Positions 17,120 through 29,290 of a DNA stretch of 64,000 nucleotides are shown here, one piece after another. Source of the stretch: Sinosporangium siamense (GTDB taxonomy: Bacteria > Actinomycetota > Actinomycetes > Streptosporangiales > Streptosporangiaceae); contig NZ_BOOW01000041.1 in the NCBI RefSeq assembly GCF_016863435.1, positions 91,385-155,384 of the forward strand, in the 5' to 3' direction. Position 1 is the first letter of the stretch; each line of letters opens with the position of its first letter. A program made the translations under genes and the position numbers. The notes under the pieces are model-generated. The model was not told the DNA's origin, searched no databases, and worked only from the letters and a program-made list of their open reading frames with translations.

Positions 17120-18047
17120 AGTGAAGGTAGAGATCCTCAAGTGTGGCGGACTGCAGGCGGATGTCGACGACGTCGGTGTAGTCGAGCTTGGCCATGAAGG
17201 GCGGCACCTCCCCCTGGTCGATGGAGATCGACCAGGTGTCCGCGGCGACCTGCCGCGGCTCGAAGCCCGCCGGTAACTCGGCTTGAGCGCCGGGCGCGAA
17301 CGTCAGCTCCACGTGCACCTGGAGGGCGATCCCGGCGCGCAGTTCAGCGGGTGTGCCGAGCGCGATGAACCTGCCGTCCCGTACGATCGCCACCCGCTGG
17401 ATCGCCTTCTCCGCCTCCACCGCGTCGTGCGTGATGAGGACGACGGTGGTCCCGTAGCTGGTGTTCCACTCCCGCAGCACGTCCCAGACGTGCTTTTTGT
17501 TCACTGGGTCGAGGTCGTTGGTCGGCTCGTCCACGACCAGCACCGGCGGTGAGCCCGCCATCGCGACCGCGAGCTGCATCAGGCGGCGCTGGCCGCCCGA
17601 CAACTGGCCGCTCCACTTGTCCTTGACCTGCTCGATCCGCCACACCTCCAGCAGCCGGTCGCGCTCGGCCCGCGCCGCGCTCCTGCTCAGCCCCCGCAGG
17701 TGGGCGGTGAAGTAGACGGCCTCCCCCACGGTGAGCCGGTTGAGCGCCGCCCCGCTCTGCGGCATATAGCCGACGAGACCGGACACGTAGTCCGGCTCCT
17801 CCCGGATGTCCTTGCCGAACAGCATGATGCGGCCGGAGTCCGGCTGGAGGAGGTTAACCATCTGCCGCACCAGTGTGGTCTTGCCCGCTCCGTTGTCGCC
17901 GAGCAGGCCGAAGATCTCCCCTTGAGGGATCTGGAAGGTGATGTCATCCGTGGCGGGGCGGGTTTGCCGCCGGTAGGTCTTTCTCAGGTTCTGGATATTG
18001 TAGGCAATCACGTCTGTTGCAAACCCCCGTTCTCGTGCTTGTGACAT
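17109..18047 (-). CDS. ABC exporter ATP-binding protein
   Basis: About 312 aa. Walker A GDNGAGKTT, signature LSGGQRRLMQLA, Walker B VLVVDEPTNDLDP and the switch His in VLITHDAVEAE are all present. A C-terminal extension of about 90 residues follows, as in DrrA/CcmA-type exporters. The start is uncertain: ATG 18047 has no clear ribosome site, and GTG 18011 (VIAYNIQNLRKTYRR) is a reasonable alternative close to the domain start. It is the first gene of a two-gene operon with the permease. Confidence 0.85.
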   Translation of the reverse strand: MSQARERGFATDVIAYNIQNLRKTYRRQTRPATDDITFQIPQGEIFGLLGDNGAGKTTLVRQMVNLLQPDSGRIMLFGKDIREEPDYVSGLVGYMPQSGAALNRLTVGEAVYFTAHLRGLSRSAARAERDRLLEVWRIEQVKDKWSGQLSGGQRRLMQLAVAMAGSPPVLVVDEPTNDLDPVNKKHVWDVLREWNTSYGTTVVLITHDAVEAEKAIQRVAIVRDGRFIALGTPAELRAGIALQVHVELTFAPGAQAELPAGFEPRQVAADTWSISIDQGEVPPFMAKLDYTDVVDIRLQSATLEDLYLHYVS

Positions 18048-18213
18048 CCAACACGAAGCAAGGGCTCGCCTACCGGAAAATCCGGCCATATCCCCGCATG
18101 GCGCGTACTGCAGGGCCTCCGTTTCCGAGCCTCAGAGCAAGATCTTCTGTAACAACCGCCCCTCCCGCACCACTACCTCATGACAGCTACATCCGGGACG
18201 AAAGGGCGGGACG

Positions 18214-19261
18214 GTGACGGATGATTCTCAACGGTTCACCGCCATGTACGACGAATGCCGACAACGCGTGTGGGCCTACGCGGTCGCACGGGCGGGGCAG
18301 CAGATCGCCGACGAGGTGGTGAGCGAGACTGGACACGGCGCCCTCACGTGCGCCCGACATCGCGCTGAGCACCCCGGTCGCGAAGCTCTCGGCGCGGGAG
18401 CTGCTGCTCGCCGCCGCGACCGAGTCGGCCCGCCAGCCCGTGGGCGAGGGCACCTACTGGCGGATCGTCTCCTCTCATGAACTGATCTTCAACGCGGGGG
18501 ACTACAACGTGGTCCGGCGACACGAGAGTGAGGACTGGGTCCCCGGTGTGCCGGACAAGGACCGGGTCGGCGTGATGCGGGATCTCGGGGCGCGTCCCTT
18601 CCAGGCGGCAGACGAGGCGGCCTGGAAGGCGGCCGGATCCCCCAACGAGATCAAGGTGACCGTGGGGGACAGCAAGGCAAAGACGGCGGCGCTGACCATC
18701 CGTCCTACCCCGGAGCGGGTCCAATATATGGCCCCGCACAATGGCGGCGCGGTGTTCTGGCTCGGTGAGAACGTGACTGTGGAGGACCTGCGAAACCTGC
18801 CCGACGACCCCGCGGAACTCAAGCGGTGGCTGCTCAAGTCCTACAAGGGCACCGCCACCGAAGGGGACCGCAAACAGGACTCCGACGGGTGGCTGTTCGC
18901 GGTCAGTCTGGGCCTGGTCACCTCTATGCCGATCACTCCGAAGGTGGGCGGCGCCGCATTCGAAATGCTCGCCGAACTCGACTCGATCACGTCACTGGGC
19001 GAGGTGACCGACGCCAGGGGCCGCACAGGTGTCGGGGTCGCCATCAAGGACCCGCGCCGCGAAGGCGGCGTGGTGCAGAGCCGTCTGATCATCGACCCCG
19101 CGACCGGCCAGGCATTGGCCTCAGAGAACACCGTGCTTGAGCCCGGAGGCAACTTCAGCCACCTGGAGAAGGGCGTGCGGGCGACCTCAAGCGTCGTCGT
19201 CAAGGCCGAGTGGACCGACGAGACGCCGCCGGCCGCCACGGAACCGCGTCGCGTGCCGTAG
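18214..19261 (+). pseudogene. ECF sigma factor fused by deletion to its CU044_5270-family partner
   Basis: From GTG 18214 the first 40 codons read as the start of an ECF/SigE-like sigma factor (MTDDSQRFTAMYDECRQRVW, then ARAGQQIADEVVSET). Near 18330 the text jumps, with a frame change, into DTAPSRAPDIALSTPVAKLS and ARELLLAAATESARQP. That is the periplasmic part of a CU044_5270-family protein, normally encoded just downstream of such a sigma gene. The second frame then stays intact to 19261. Missing are sigma regions 2 (most), 3 and 4, and the partner's cytoplasmic and transmembrane part. GTG 18440 could still start a soluble 273-aa fragment. The sequence shows the junction; the deletion is inferred from the usual gene order. 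Confidence 0.7.
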
Positions 19262-19616
19262 GGGGAAGAACGAGAAGAGCCGACAGCAACCATGACCGCT
19301 CTCAGCTCTCTCAGAGTCGAGCACCTCAACGTGCGCACCCTCAAACCGCGCACCCTCAAGTCCGTCCCGCCCGACCAGTCCCCGGTCGGGCGGGGCACCC
19401 GCGTCCGGGGCCTCGGCGTCGGGCGGTGGCCTCATCTGAACGCCCGGCGGTCGGATGAGGCAGCCGTGTCCAAGCGCTCGGATGCTGAATAAGACCCCGC
19501 GCCTCCCAGGGGCTTGGCCTCCGGGCAGGGCGCTCGTGTCCTGGGGTGCTCGTTGTCCGGGGGTGCTCGTGTCCTGGGGTGCTCGGCCGCCCGAGCGAGG
19601 CCGCCCCCCCTTGGGC
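19262..19616. other. Repeat-bearing spacer downstream of metH
   Basis: No supportable gene. At 19532-19580 a 16-17 bp unit (GCTCGTGTCCTGGGGT) occurs three times in tandem, the middle copy slightly changed. A shorter repeated GCGCACCCTCAA occurs at about 19335-19365. Confidence 0.55.
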
Positions 19617-23255
<3,639 letters not shown>

Positions 23256-23261
23256 CTGACA

Positions 23262-23350
23262 CCTCCCGCTCGTGTGGGAGGCGCCCTTTAGGTAAGCAGT
23301 CCCGGCCGAGCGTGGCGGACCTCGGGGCCCGTTGCAGCGCCTCTCGACCT
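23262..23350 (-). promoter_or_regulatory. Probable SAH riboswitch in the metH leader
   Basis: Read on the minus strand, the leader has CGAG, then GAGGCGCTGCAAC (the conserved SAH-riboswitch core), a variable hairpin, CCACGCTCGG closing P1, and a downstream GCGCCTC. GCGCCTC (23284-23278) is the exact complement of GAGGCGC (23343-23337), giving the pseudoknot. The same downstream strand also begins CCTCCC (23281-23276), the exact complement of the Shine-Dalgarno GGGAGG (23267-23262). Pseudoknot and SD-blocking hairpin share 4 nt and are mutually exclusive. This predicts an ON switch: bound S-adenosylhomocysteine frees the SD. Position and core match the family; no covariance search was run. Confidence 0.75.
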
Positions 23351-23564
23351 TGATACGAGGGTAGCAAGCACGGGGCGCTCGTGGGAAACGCTTACGCCCC
23401 TGGGCACACCACATCAAGCGTATTCCAGCACTTCACCGCCCCTTTATCGACATGCACCCCAAATCCCCCGGCCTTGACCACTGTTGTGGAACTATCGCCC
23501 GCCACACTGTGGCGGACCGACCTCCGAGCCCGCCACACCCCCACCAGACGCCACTCACCACAAG

Positions 23565-23848
23565 CCCCACAGCGATCAGCAGACCACGGAAGGTCGCGAA
23601 GACCCCGCATACCAGCATGGCCCCCACTTACTGGCGCGGCCCCACTTACCGGCGCGCAAAGGTCACTGCGCCATAGCCCACCCCTCCCCAAGTCCTCCAC
23701 ACCACAACGCCACCCCCGCAGCGACCAACAGATCACTGAATGTCATCGCGTAGGCCCCGCTTGTCAGCCTGGAACGATCGCTAAGCTGTAGCGGACCGCC
23801 CTCCACGCTCCCTACAGCGACCAACAGACCACTCAGCGTCGCGAAGAC
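23565..23848 (+). repeat. Three imperfect 39-bp repeats resembling a ketosynthase segment
   Basis: Copies at 23565-23603, 23714-23752 and 23810-23848. On the plus strand they read PHSDQQTTEGRED, PRSDQQITECHRV and PYSDQQTTQRRED. The flanking text of the first copy (PTSEP, then DATHHKPHSDQQTTEG) lines up loosely with the fabF segment LTPEDVG..NAHATSTPSGDLTEAQ. Shared ancestry with ketosynthase genes is an inference; the repeat itself is plain. Confidence 0.55.
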
Positions 23849-24076
23849 ATCACATACCCGGCCGGCATACGAAGCTCCTCTCCCGCGCCATCCCCAGCGG
23901 CTCCGCCGCCTCCTCAACCTCCTGGCCCACAACAGCGTGCACGGGTGCCACAGGGAGACCGGGCGCCAGACCTGCAGGCCACCGCATCCGGCGCCGCCAC
24001 AGCAGTACGGCGAAGCACAGTGAGCCCAGCCCCCTCACACGGCCGACCGGGTCCCCGGCCACTCGCCGCTTACGCC

Positions 24077-24175
<99 letters not shown>

Positions 24176-25051
24176 GCCTGAGGTTCCAGGAGCAGGCGGG
24201 CAGGCTGTCCGCCTGACAGGCCGCCGAGGAGCCGGTCGCGATCGAGGCCGACCAAGCCGAGGCCGTGCAGCTTCGAGGGCGCCGCCCAGCACTAGCTGCG
24301 GTCTCGGGTCGAGGTCGAGGCCGGCTGGGCCGAAGTCGTGCAGCGGCGTCGGCGTCATCGTCGGCCTAACAGGGGCGTTCCGGCTCAGGCCGCTGATGCC
24401 GTACCAGCACCGAAGCCGAGCGGTTCGCCGAGAGGCGCACGCATGCGACGCGGAGGAACCCGGCGGACAGGGCACACGGGTCTTCCCCGCGTAGATGAGT
24501 GCGCCGCCCTTGCCCACCCGCGTTTTTCACGGCCGACGAACCGATTTTCACACGAGATGCCGATTTCACAGCCGCTATGACGAGCGGAGTAGGGCTTGCG
24601 CCCATGCCCGCGTGTCACTCCGATGCCTTGCCTCACGCCGCCACCCCCAACGGACCTATCACACGGAGACCACCAATGAGGGATAGCGAGTAGCGAACTC
24701 TCGTGTTTCCCCACGAATCCAGTTATCGCCATGCACTGCCACCATCCTTGTCATGCCATGCTCCTTGCCGCCGCAAGACACGGTGATGTAAGAATCACGG
24801 TGTCATCGCAATAAACCGGAGCACCGGGCTGTCGTGCACCACGGGACACCAGGCCACGTTGAAACTCGGACACATCCGCATTTCCGCAGGTTGCGGACAC
24901 CATAGCCGGCACCGGAAACCAATCTCCCCGCTCAGACGGAACACATCGCACGAGATCAGACGCTCCTTGAGGGATATCCCCTTGCCACAACATAGGCGTA
25001 GAAAATAAACACACCATTTCGGATATCCCTCACCCCGGCAAGAACGATTAT

Positions 25052-27496
25052 TTAGTCCGCCTTCACCTCATCTCGTATGGCACGCCCCGCAGCCACGGCA
25101 GCCGCAGCGGCGGACACCACCAGACACGTGACGATCGCCCCGAGCACGACCGGCATCGGCACCACCAAAGGCACGTGCGCGTTCAACTCCTCCGAGAGCC
25201 CGGCACGCATGCCCAGGAGTGCGGGGAGCGCCACAGCGACACCGAGCAGGGTGCCCAGCAGGACGACGAACACAGCCTCGATCGCGACAGTGCGCAGCAC
25301 CTGCCCCTTCAGCGCGCCGGACAGGCGCAGCACGAGCAGGTCGCGACGGCGGCTCACAGCGGCCATCATCTGCGTGTTCGCAATGGCGACGCCCGTGTAT
25401 CCCACCGTCACACCCGCGAGTAGCAACGTATAGATCCACACCAGGCGGTCTTCCTCATCCTGGCTTTCCTGGGTCAGGTCGGCCGCCGAAACGATCCTCG
25501 CCCCGAGGCCGGCCACAGGCCCGGCCGCGGGAGTGCCACGCACGATGTAGCCCTGATCGGCCAGCACGACGGGGTCGTGTGCGCGCACAGTCTCACGCGA
25601 TATCAACACATGCGCGGGTGCGTCCTTAAGAACGGCGATGACAGTCAAAGGCACGGTGCGCCCGTCCTCAAAGACCACAGGGACGGTCTGTCCCAATCGC
25701 CACCCTTGTAGCTCGGCCGCCACGGTGTCGACGGCGACAGCCGTACCACCGAAATCCGCCAGCGAGCCGGAGACCACCTCAAGCTTGTCCTTTTCATGCG
25801 CGAGCAGCTCGTCGTCGACCCCGTAGACGGGAAGCGTCTCCCCGCTCGGTGCATAAACGCCCGTGAACAAGAGAGACATCGCGCCACTCCCCCGCAACGC
25901 CGCGTCGGACAGACCGGGCGTGCCGTCCGGCACCATCACCGCCTGCGCCTGCACCGTCGAGACACGTGCCGCGGATATGGCGCCCGCCGTCGTCTGCACC
26001 ATGCCGGTGATCAGTACGGCGAAGCCCACCGTGACCAGAACCGGGGCCGCCGTCGCCGCCGTGCGCCGCACCGAGACCATCGCGCTCTCTCGCACCAGGA
26101 TCCCGGTGGCCCCGCGCATCCGCGTCAACGGCCAGGTCACCGCCCACAACACGGGAGGCACGATCAACGGAGCCAGCAGTGCCATGCCCAGAATCAGCGC
26201 CATCGCCGTGTAGAGGGCGTAGACCACAAGCTCGTCTCCGCCGGCTGAGGATGTGAGAACCACCCCCGCCGTGCCCGACAGGCAGAGCAGCCCACCCGTG
26301 ATCCAGCGAAGGCGCGGCATAGGCCGTTCGTCCACCGACGCCTCGCGAAGCGCTTCGATCGGGGCGACGCGTGCCGCGCGTCGTGAAGCCGACCAGACTC
26401 CGACGAGCGCCACCAACACCCCCACTGCAAAGGCCCCAGCGATGGGCAGCGGATGCAGCTGCACCTCGAACCCACGCGGTTCGATCCCCAGGTTCACCAG
26501 CACCTGCCCGAACGCGGGCGCCACCAACGCCCCGACCACGACACCGCTTAATGCGGACAAACATCCGACCGCGAGTGCTTCGCCGTAGACCATCCCACGC
26601 ACTTGGCGCGGCGTCGCCCCGACCACCCGGAGAAGCCCGAACTCGTGCCGCCGCTGCGCCACACCGAACGCGAACGTCGACGACACCACGAACACAGCGG
26701 CGAAAGCCGCCAAGGCCGACATCGCCGTGAGAATCTGCATGCCCATCCAGCGAATACGAGCGTCGGCGAGCGGCTCCAACTCCACTCTGGCATCCCCGGC
26801 AAAAACCCTGTCCTGCTTTCCGATGACAGAGCGAACCTTGCCAGCCACCGCCTCAGCATCGGCTCCCGGATTGAGCACCAGCCCGATCGTCCGCACTCCC
26901 TCAGCCATCGGAAGCGCCTCGCGGTCGCTCAAATAGACGCCGGGACCGTCGATCGTGCCCGTCACCGTGTAGGACGACGGCCCACGTGCCGTCAGCACCT
27001 CGACCCGAGCCCCGACGGCAACCCCCGCCTCCCGCCCGAGCGCCACCTCGCCGGCGTTTCGCGGCGCCACCCCTGAAACCAGGGAGTACGGCGCGAGCCC
27101 GGCAGTCGACCAGGCGTAGCCACGATCCTCTTCGAGTGGTTTGCCTTCCTTGACCACCTGCGCGTAGAAAGCTCGATCCGGCAGCGCCTCTTTAACGCCA
27201 GGCACCTTCCGCAACGCGCCGACCAGCGCCTCAACCCGCTCCGGCGCCCACGGCCGATCCGGCGTGAAGTTGCCTTCCGGCCTCTCCCGCTCGTGCACCC
27301 CCACCAGAACCCCCGCCCCCGCGAGGCGCTCCGGCAACTGAGGGCCGGCCGAGAACAAGGCGGTGGTCGTCACCGTGACAGTGGCCACGCCGAGAAACAA
27401 CGCGAGAAAGCTCCCTACAAAAGCAGGCCACCTCTCCCGCCACGTGCTGAGCCCAAGCCGCACACCGCCGCCCGAACCCCTCTGTCGCCGGAACAT
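25052..27496 (-). CDS. FtsX-family ABC transporter permease (MacB/LolE type)
   Basis: 814 aa with two FtsX domains. The N-terminal span (WPAFVGSFLALFLGVATVTVT) is followed by a large extracellular domain (MacB_PCD-like) to about residue 240, three spans (SALAAFAAVFVVSSTFAFGV; GCLSALSGVVVGALVAPAF; AFAVGVLVALVGVWSASRRAAR), a central pair of hydrophobic blocks, and a second FtsX repeat ending in VTCLVVSAAAAAVAAGRAIRD. The QRRHEFGLLRVVGATPRQVR coupling helix is typical. ATG 27496 has AAGGGAAG upstream. Its ATPase is most likely the gene at 28437-29189, but 940 bp of repeat-rich DNA separates them, so co-transcription is uncertain. Role: mechanotransmission or lipoprotein/antibiotic export; substrate unknown. 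Confidence 0.88.
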   Translation of the reverse strand: MFRRQRGSGGGVRLGLSTWRERWPAFVGSFLALFLGVATVTVTTTALFSAGPQLPERLAGAGVLVGVHERERPEGNFTPDRPWAPERVEALVGALRKVPGVKEALPDRAFYAQVVKEGKPLEEDRGYAWSTAGLAPYSLVSGVAPRNAGEVALGREAGVAVGARVEVLTARGPSSYTVTGTIDGPGVYLSDREALPMAEGVRTIGLVLNPGADAEAVAGKVRSVIGKQDRVFAGDARVELEPLADARIRWMGMQILTAMSALAAFAAVFVVSSTFAFGVAQRRHEFGLLRVVGATPRQVRGMVYGEALAVGCLSALSGVVVGALVAPAFGQVLVNLGIEPRGFEVQLHPLPIAGAFAVGVLVALVGVWSASRRAARVAPIEALREASVDERPMPRLRWITGGLLCLSGTAGVVLTSSAGGDELVVYALYTAMALILGMALLAPLIVPPVLWAVTWPLTRMRGATGILVRESAMVSVRRTAATAAPVLVTVGFAVLITGMVQTTAGAISAARVSTVQAQAVMVPDGTPGLSDAALRGSGAMSLLFTGVYAPSGETLPVYGVDDELLAHEKDKLEVVSGSLADFGGTAVAVDTVAAELQGWRLGQTVPVVFEDGRTVPLTVIAVLKDAPAHVLISRETVRAHDPVVLADQGYIVRGTPAAGPVAGLGARIVSAADLTQESQDEEDRLVWIYTLLLAGVTVGYTGVAIANTQMMAAVSRRRDLLVLRLSGALKGQVLRTVAIEAVFVVLLGTLLGVAVALPALLGMRAGLSEELNAHVPLVVPMPVVLGAIVTCLVVSAAAAAVAAGRAIRDEVKAD

Positions 27497-27599
27497 GTCC
27501 TATCTTCCCTTCCAGTTCTCAGGACCGGTCGGCGCGCTTCTCCAGACACGCACCAACCACGCTTGACAATTCAGAACCGAGCACAAAAACCTCAAAAAC

Positions 27600-27730
27600 G
27601 TCACGCCCGAAGGACGGTGGGATCCCACAGGCGATCAGCAGTCCGTAGCCGAACCCCCCCGGCACCCACCCCGCCGTGGTCAAGTCCATGACCGACCACC
27701 TCTGCGGCACCGCCGACCTCGGCACCGTTG
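27600..27730 (+). pseudogene. Relic of a ketosynthase (fabF-like) gene fragment
   Basis: The stretch at 27661-27726 closely follows the 3' part of the fabF gene in this window (54473-54538). It reads VVKSMTDHLCGTA where fabF has AVKSMTGHLCGAA, including the preceding GGCACCCACCCCGC. Upstream text (CACGCCCGAAGGACG; GGCGATCAGCAGTCC) also aligns with gaps to the preceding fabF segment. Frames are broken and no ORF remains. Confidence 0.55.
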
Positions 27731-28043
27731 GCAATCTCTGCGACACCACGACCCCGCAGGCGCCCTCGCCTCGCCCCCTTTGAGACGGCACCGAACTCAC
27801 GAGTGCAGGCCCGCGAACCCGCAGCCCCACCAACCCACCGCGCTACGAACCGACAGCTCCGCCAGCCCTCTGGCCTACAAACCCACAACTTCGCCAACCC
27901 ACAGGCTCAGCCCCCTTGGGTGCGCCCCCGGGAGGGCGTGTGCCCAGCCGGGTCATCAGCCCGGTCCGCCCATGAGTGCGCAGGTAAACGGGCTGCCCGG
28001 ACGGGGTACGCACCCATGCCAGGGATGTGGAGCAGTAGCGGCA

Positions 28044-28209
28044 GGAGAGCTGCGAACAGGTAGGCGGTGGCGAAGCGCGAACTAGGCAAAGGTGGGCGGT
28101 AGCGGCGGAGAGTGCCGGGGAGGCAGGGAGAGCTGCGAACAGGTAGATGGTGGCGAAGCGCGAACTAGGCAAAGGTGGGCGGTAGCGGCGAAGAGTGCCA
28201 GGGAGACAG
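28044..28209 (-). repeat. 83-bp tandem duplication
   Basis: Two adjacent copies with only a few substitutions, starting GGAGAGCTGCGAACAGG at 28044 and 28127. A third degenerate copy follows. Period 83 is not a multiple of 3, so a coding repeat is unlikely. Confidence 0.85.
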
Positions 28210-28436
28210 AAGAGAGCTGGAAAGAGGCGGACGGTAATGAATTGAAAGTTGAGGGATGGCGGCAAACTGCGAACCGGGTAATGGTGGGCGGTGGTAGCGG
28301 TGAGGGACAAGGGAGGGCGGGGCGTTGACGGCGGTAAAGGCCAAGGAGAGGTGGACATTGGCAGCGGTGAGAGCTGGGGAGCGGTGGTGAAAGGCGTCAA
28401 GGGGAGCCGGCGGTGAGGGCGGCCCGGGTTGGTGGG

Positions 28437-29189
28437 TCATGAGGCACTGGCTTCCAGGCCTGCCATGCGGGCGGCGACGTCTTCGGGGGTGACAGGGCCG
28501 GGAACCTCCTCAATCAGTTTGCCGTCGGCAAGGAACAGAACGCGGTCGGCGTATGAGGCCGCGACGGGGTCGTGGGTGACCATGATCACTGCTAATTCGT
28601 GGCGGGTGACCAAGTCGCGAAGCAGGCCGAGGACGTGGCGGGAGGTCTTGATGTCCAGCGCGCCGGTGGGCTCGTCGGCGAAGACGACGGCGGGGCGAGT
28701 GATCAGGGCTCGGGCGATGGCGACACGTTGTTGTTCACCGCCGGACAGCTGGCTTGGTCTGTGGCCGGCGCGGCCGGAAAGGCCGACCTCGGCCAAGGCC
28801 TGGCGCACCTCGGCCGACTCCACGCGACGACCGGCGAGGCGGAGGGGGAGGGAGACGTTTTGCTCGGCGGTCAGGGCCGAGACCAGGTTGAACGCCTGGA
28901 AGACGAATCCGACCCGCTCGCGGCGGAGCAGTGTCAGCTCGGTCTGGCCGAGCGTGCCGAGATCGCGGCCGTCGATGATCACCGAGCCGCCGGTCACCCG
29001 GTCGAGACCCGCGGCGCAGTGCAGGAGGGTCGACTTGCCCGAGCCCGACGGCCCCATGACCGCGGTGAACGTGCCGCTGGGGAAATCGACGGTCACGCCG
29101 TCGAGGGCGGTCACGGCCTGGCGGGCTGTGCCATACGTCTTGTGCACCGCTTGGAGGTGCACGGCTGCTGTGGTTTCCACGGCACCCAA
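28437..29189 (-). CDS. ABC transporter ATP-binding protein (LolD/MacB type)
   Basis: 250 aa. Walker A GPSGSGKST, Q-loop VGFVFQAFNL, signature LSGGEQQRVAIARAL, Walker B VVFADEPTGALD and switch His VTHDPVAAS are all present. The VHKTYGTARQAVTALDGV opening and the ADEPTGALD box are typical of ATPases that pair with FtsX-family permeases; the only one nearby is at 25052-27496, downstream on the same strand. The start is uncertain: TTG 29189 or GTG 29180, with no clear ribosome site. It diverges from the sensor kinase at 29291, a common pairing in which the two-component system controls the transporter. Confidence 0.87.
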   Translation of the reverse strand: MGAVETTAAVHLQAVHKTYGTARQAVTALDGVTVDFPSGTFTAVMGPSGSGKSTLLHCAAGLDRVTGGSVIIDGRDLGTLGQTELTLLRRERVGFVFQAFNLVSALTAEQNVSLPLRLAGRRVESAEVRQALAEVGLSGRAGHRPSQLSGGEQQRVAIARALITRPAVVFADEPTGALDIKTSRHVLGLLRDLVTRHELAVIMVTHDPVAASYADRVLFLADGKLIEEVPGPVTPEDVAARMAGLEASAS

Positions 29190-29290
29190 GCAAAGCCGAC
29201 CGCGAGCCGGGAGACATTGGCGCTGGGGCGAGAGGTAATGGTAGACCCAGCTCTACTGCCATGGCCTGCGACGTTGGGTAACGTCGGGGC

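Larger units (their letters stand above)
27497..28436. other. 940-bp spacer between the ABC ATPase and permease genes
   Basis: No intact gene. It carries the ketosynthase-like relic at 27600-27730 and an 83-bp tandem duplication (28044-28126 and 28127-28209, a few mismatches) plus a decayed third copy to about 28320. Such a spacer inside an ATPase/permease pair is unusual. Confidence 0.6.

Noticed and set aside
27843..28400. 185-codon minus ORF rich in Pro/Ser/Leu
   Set aside because: Spans the 83-bp tandem duplication, whose period shifts the frame; no family or start signal.
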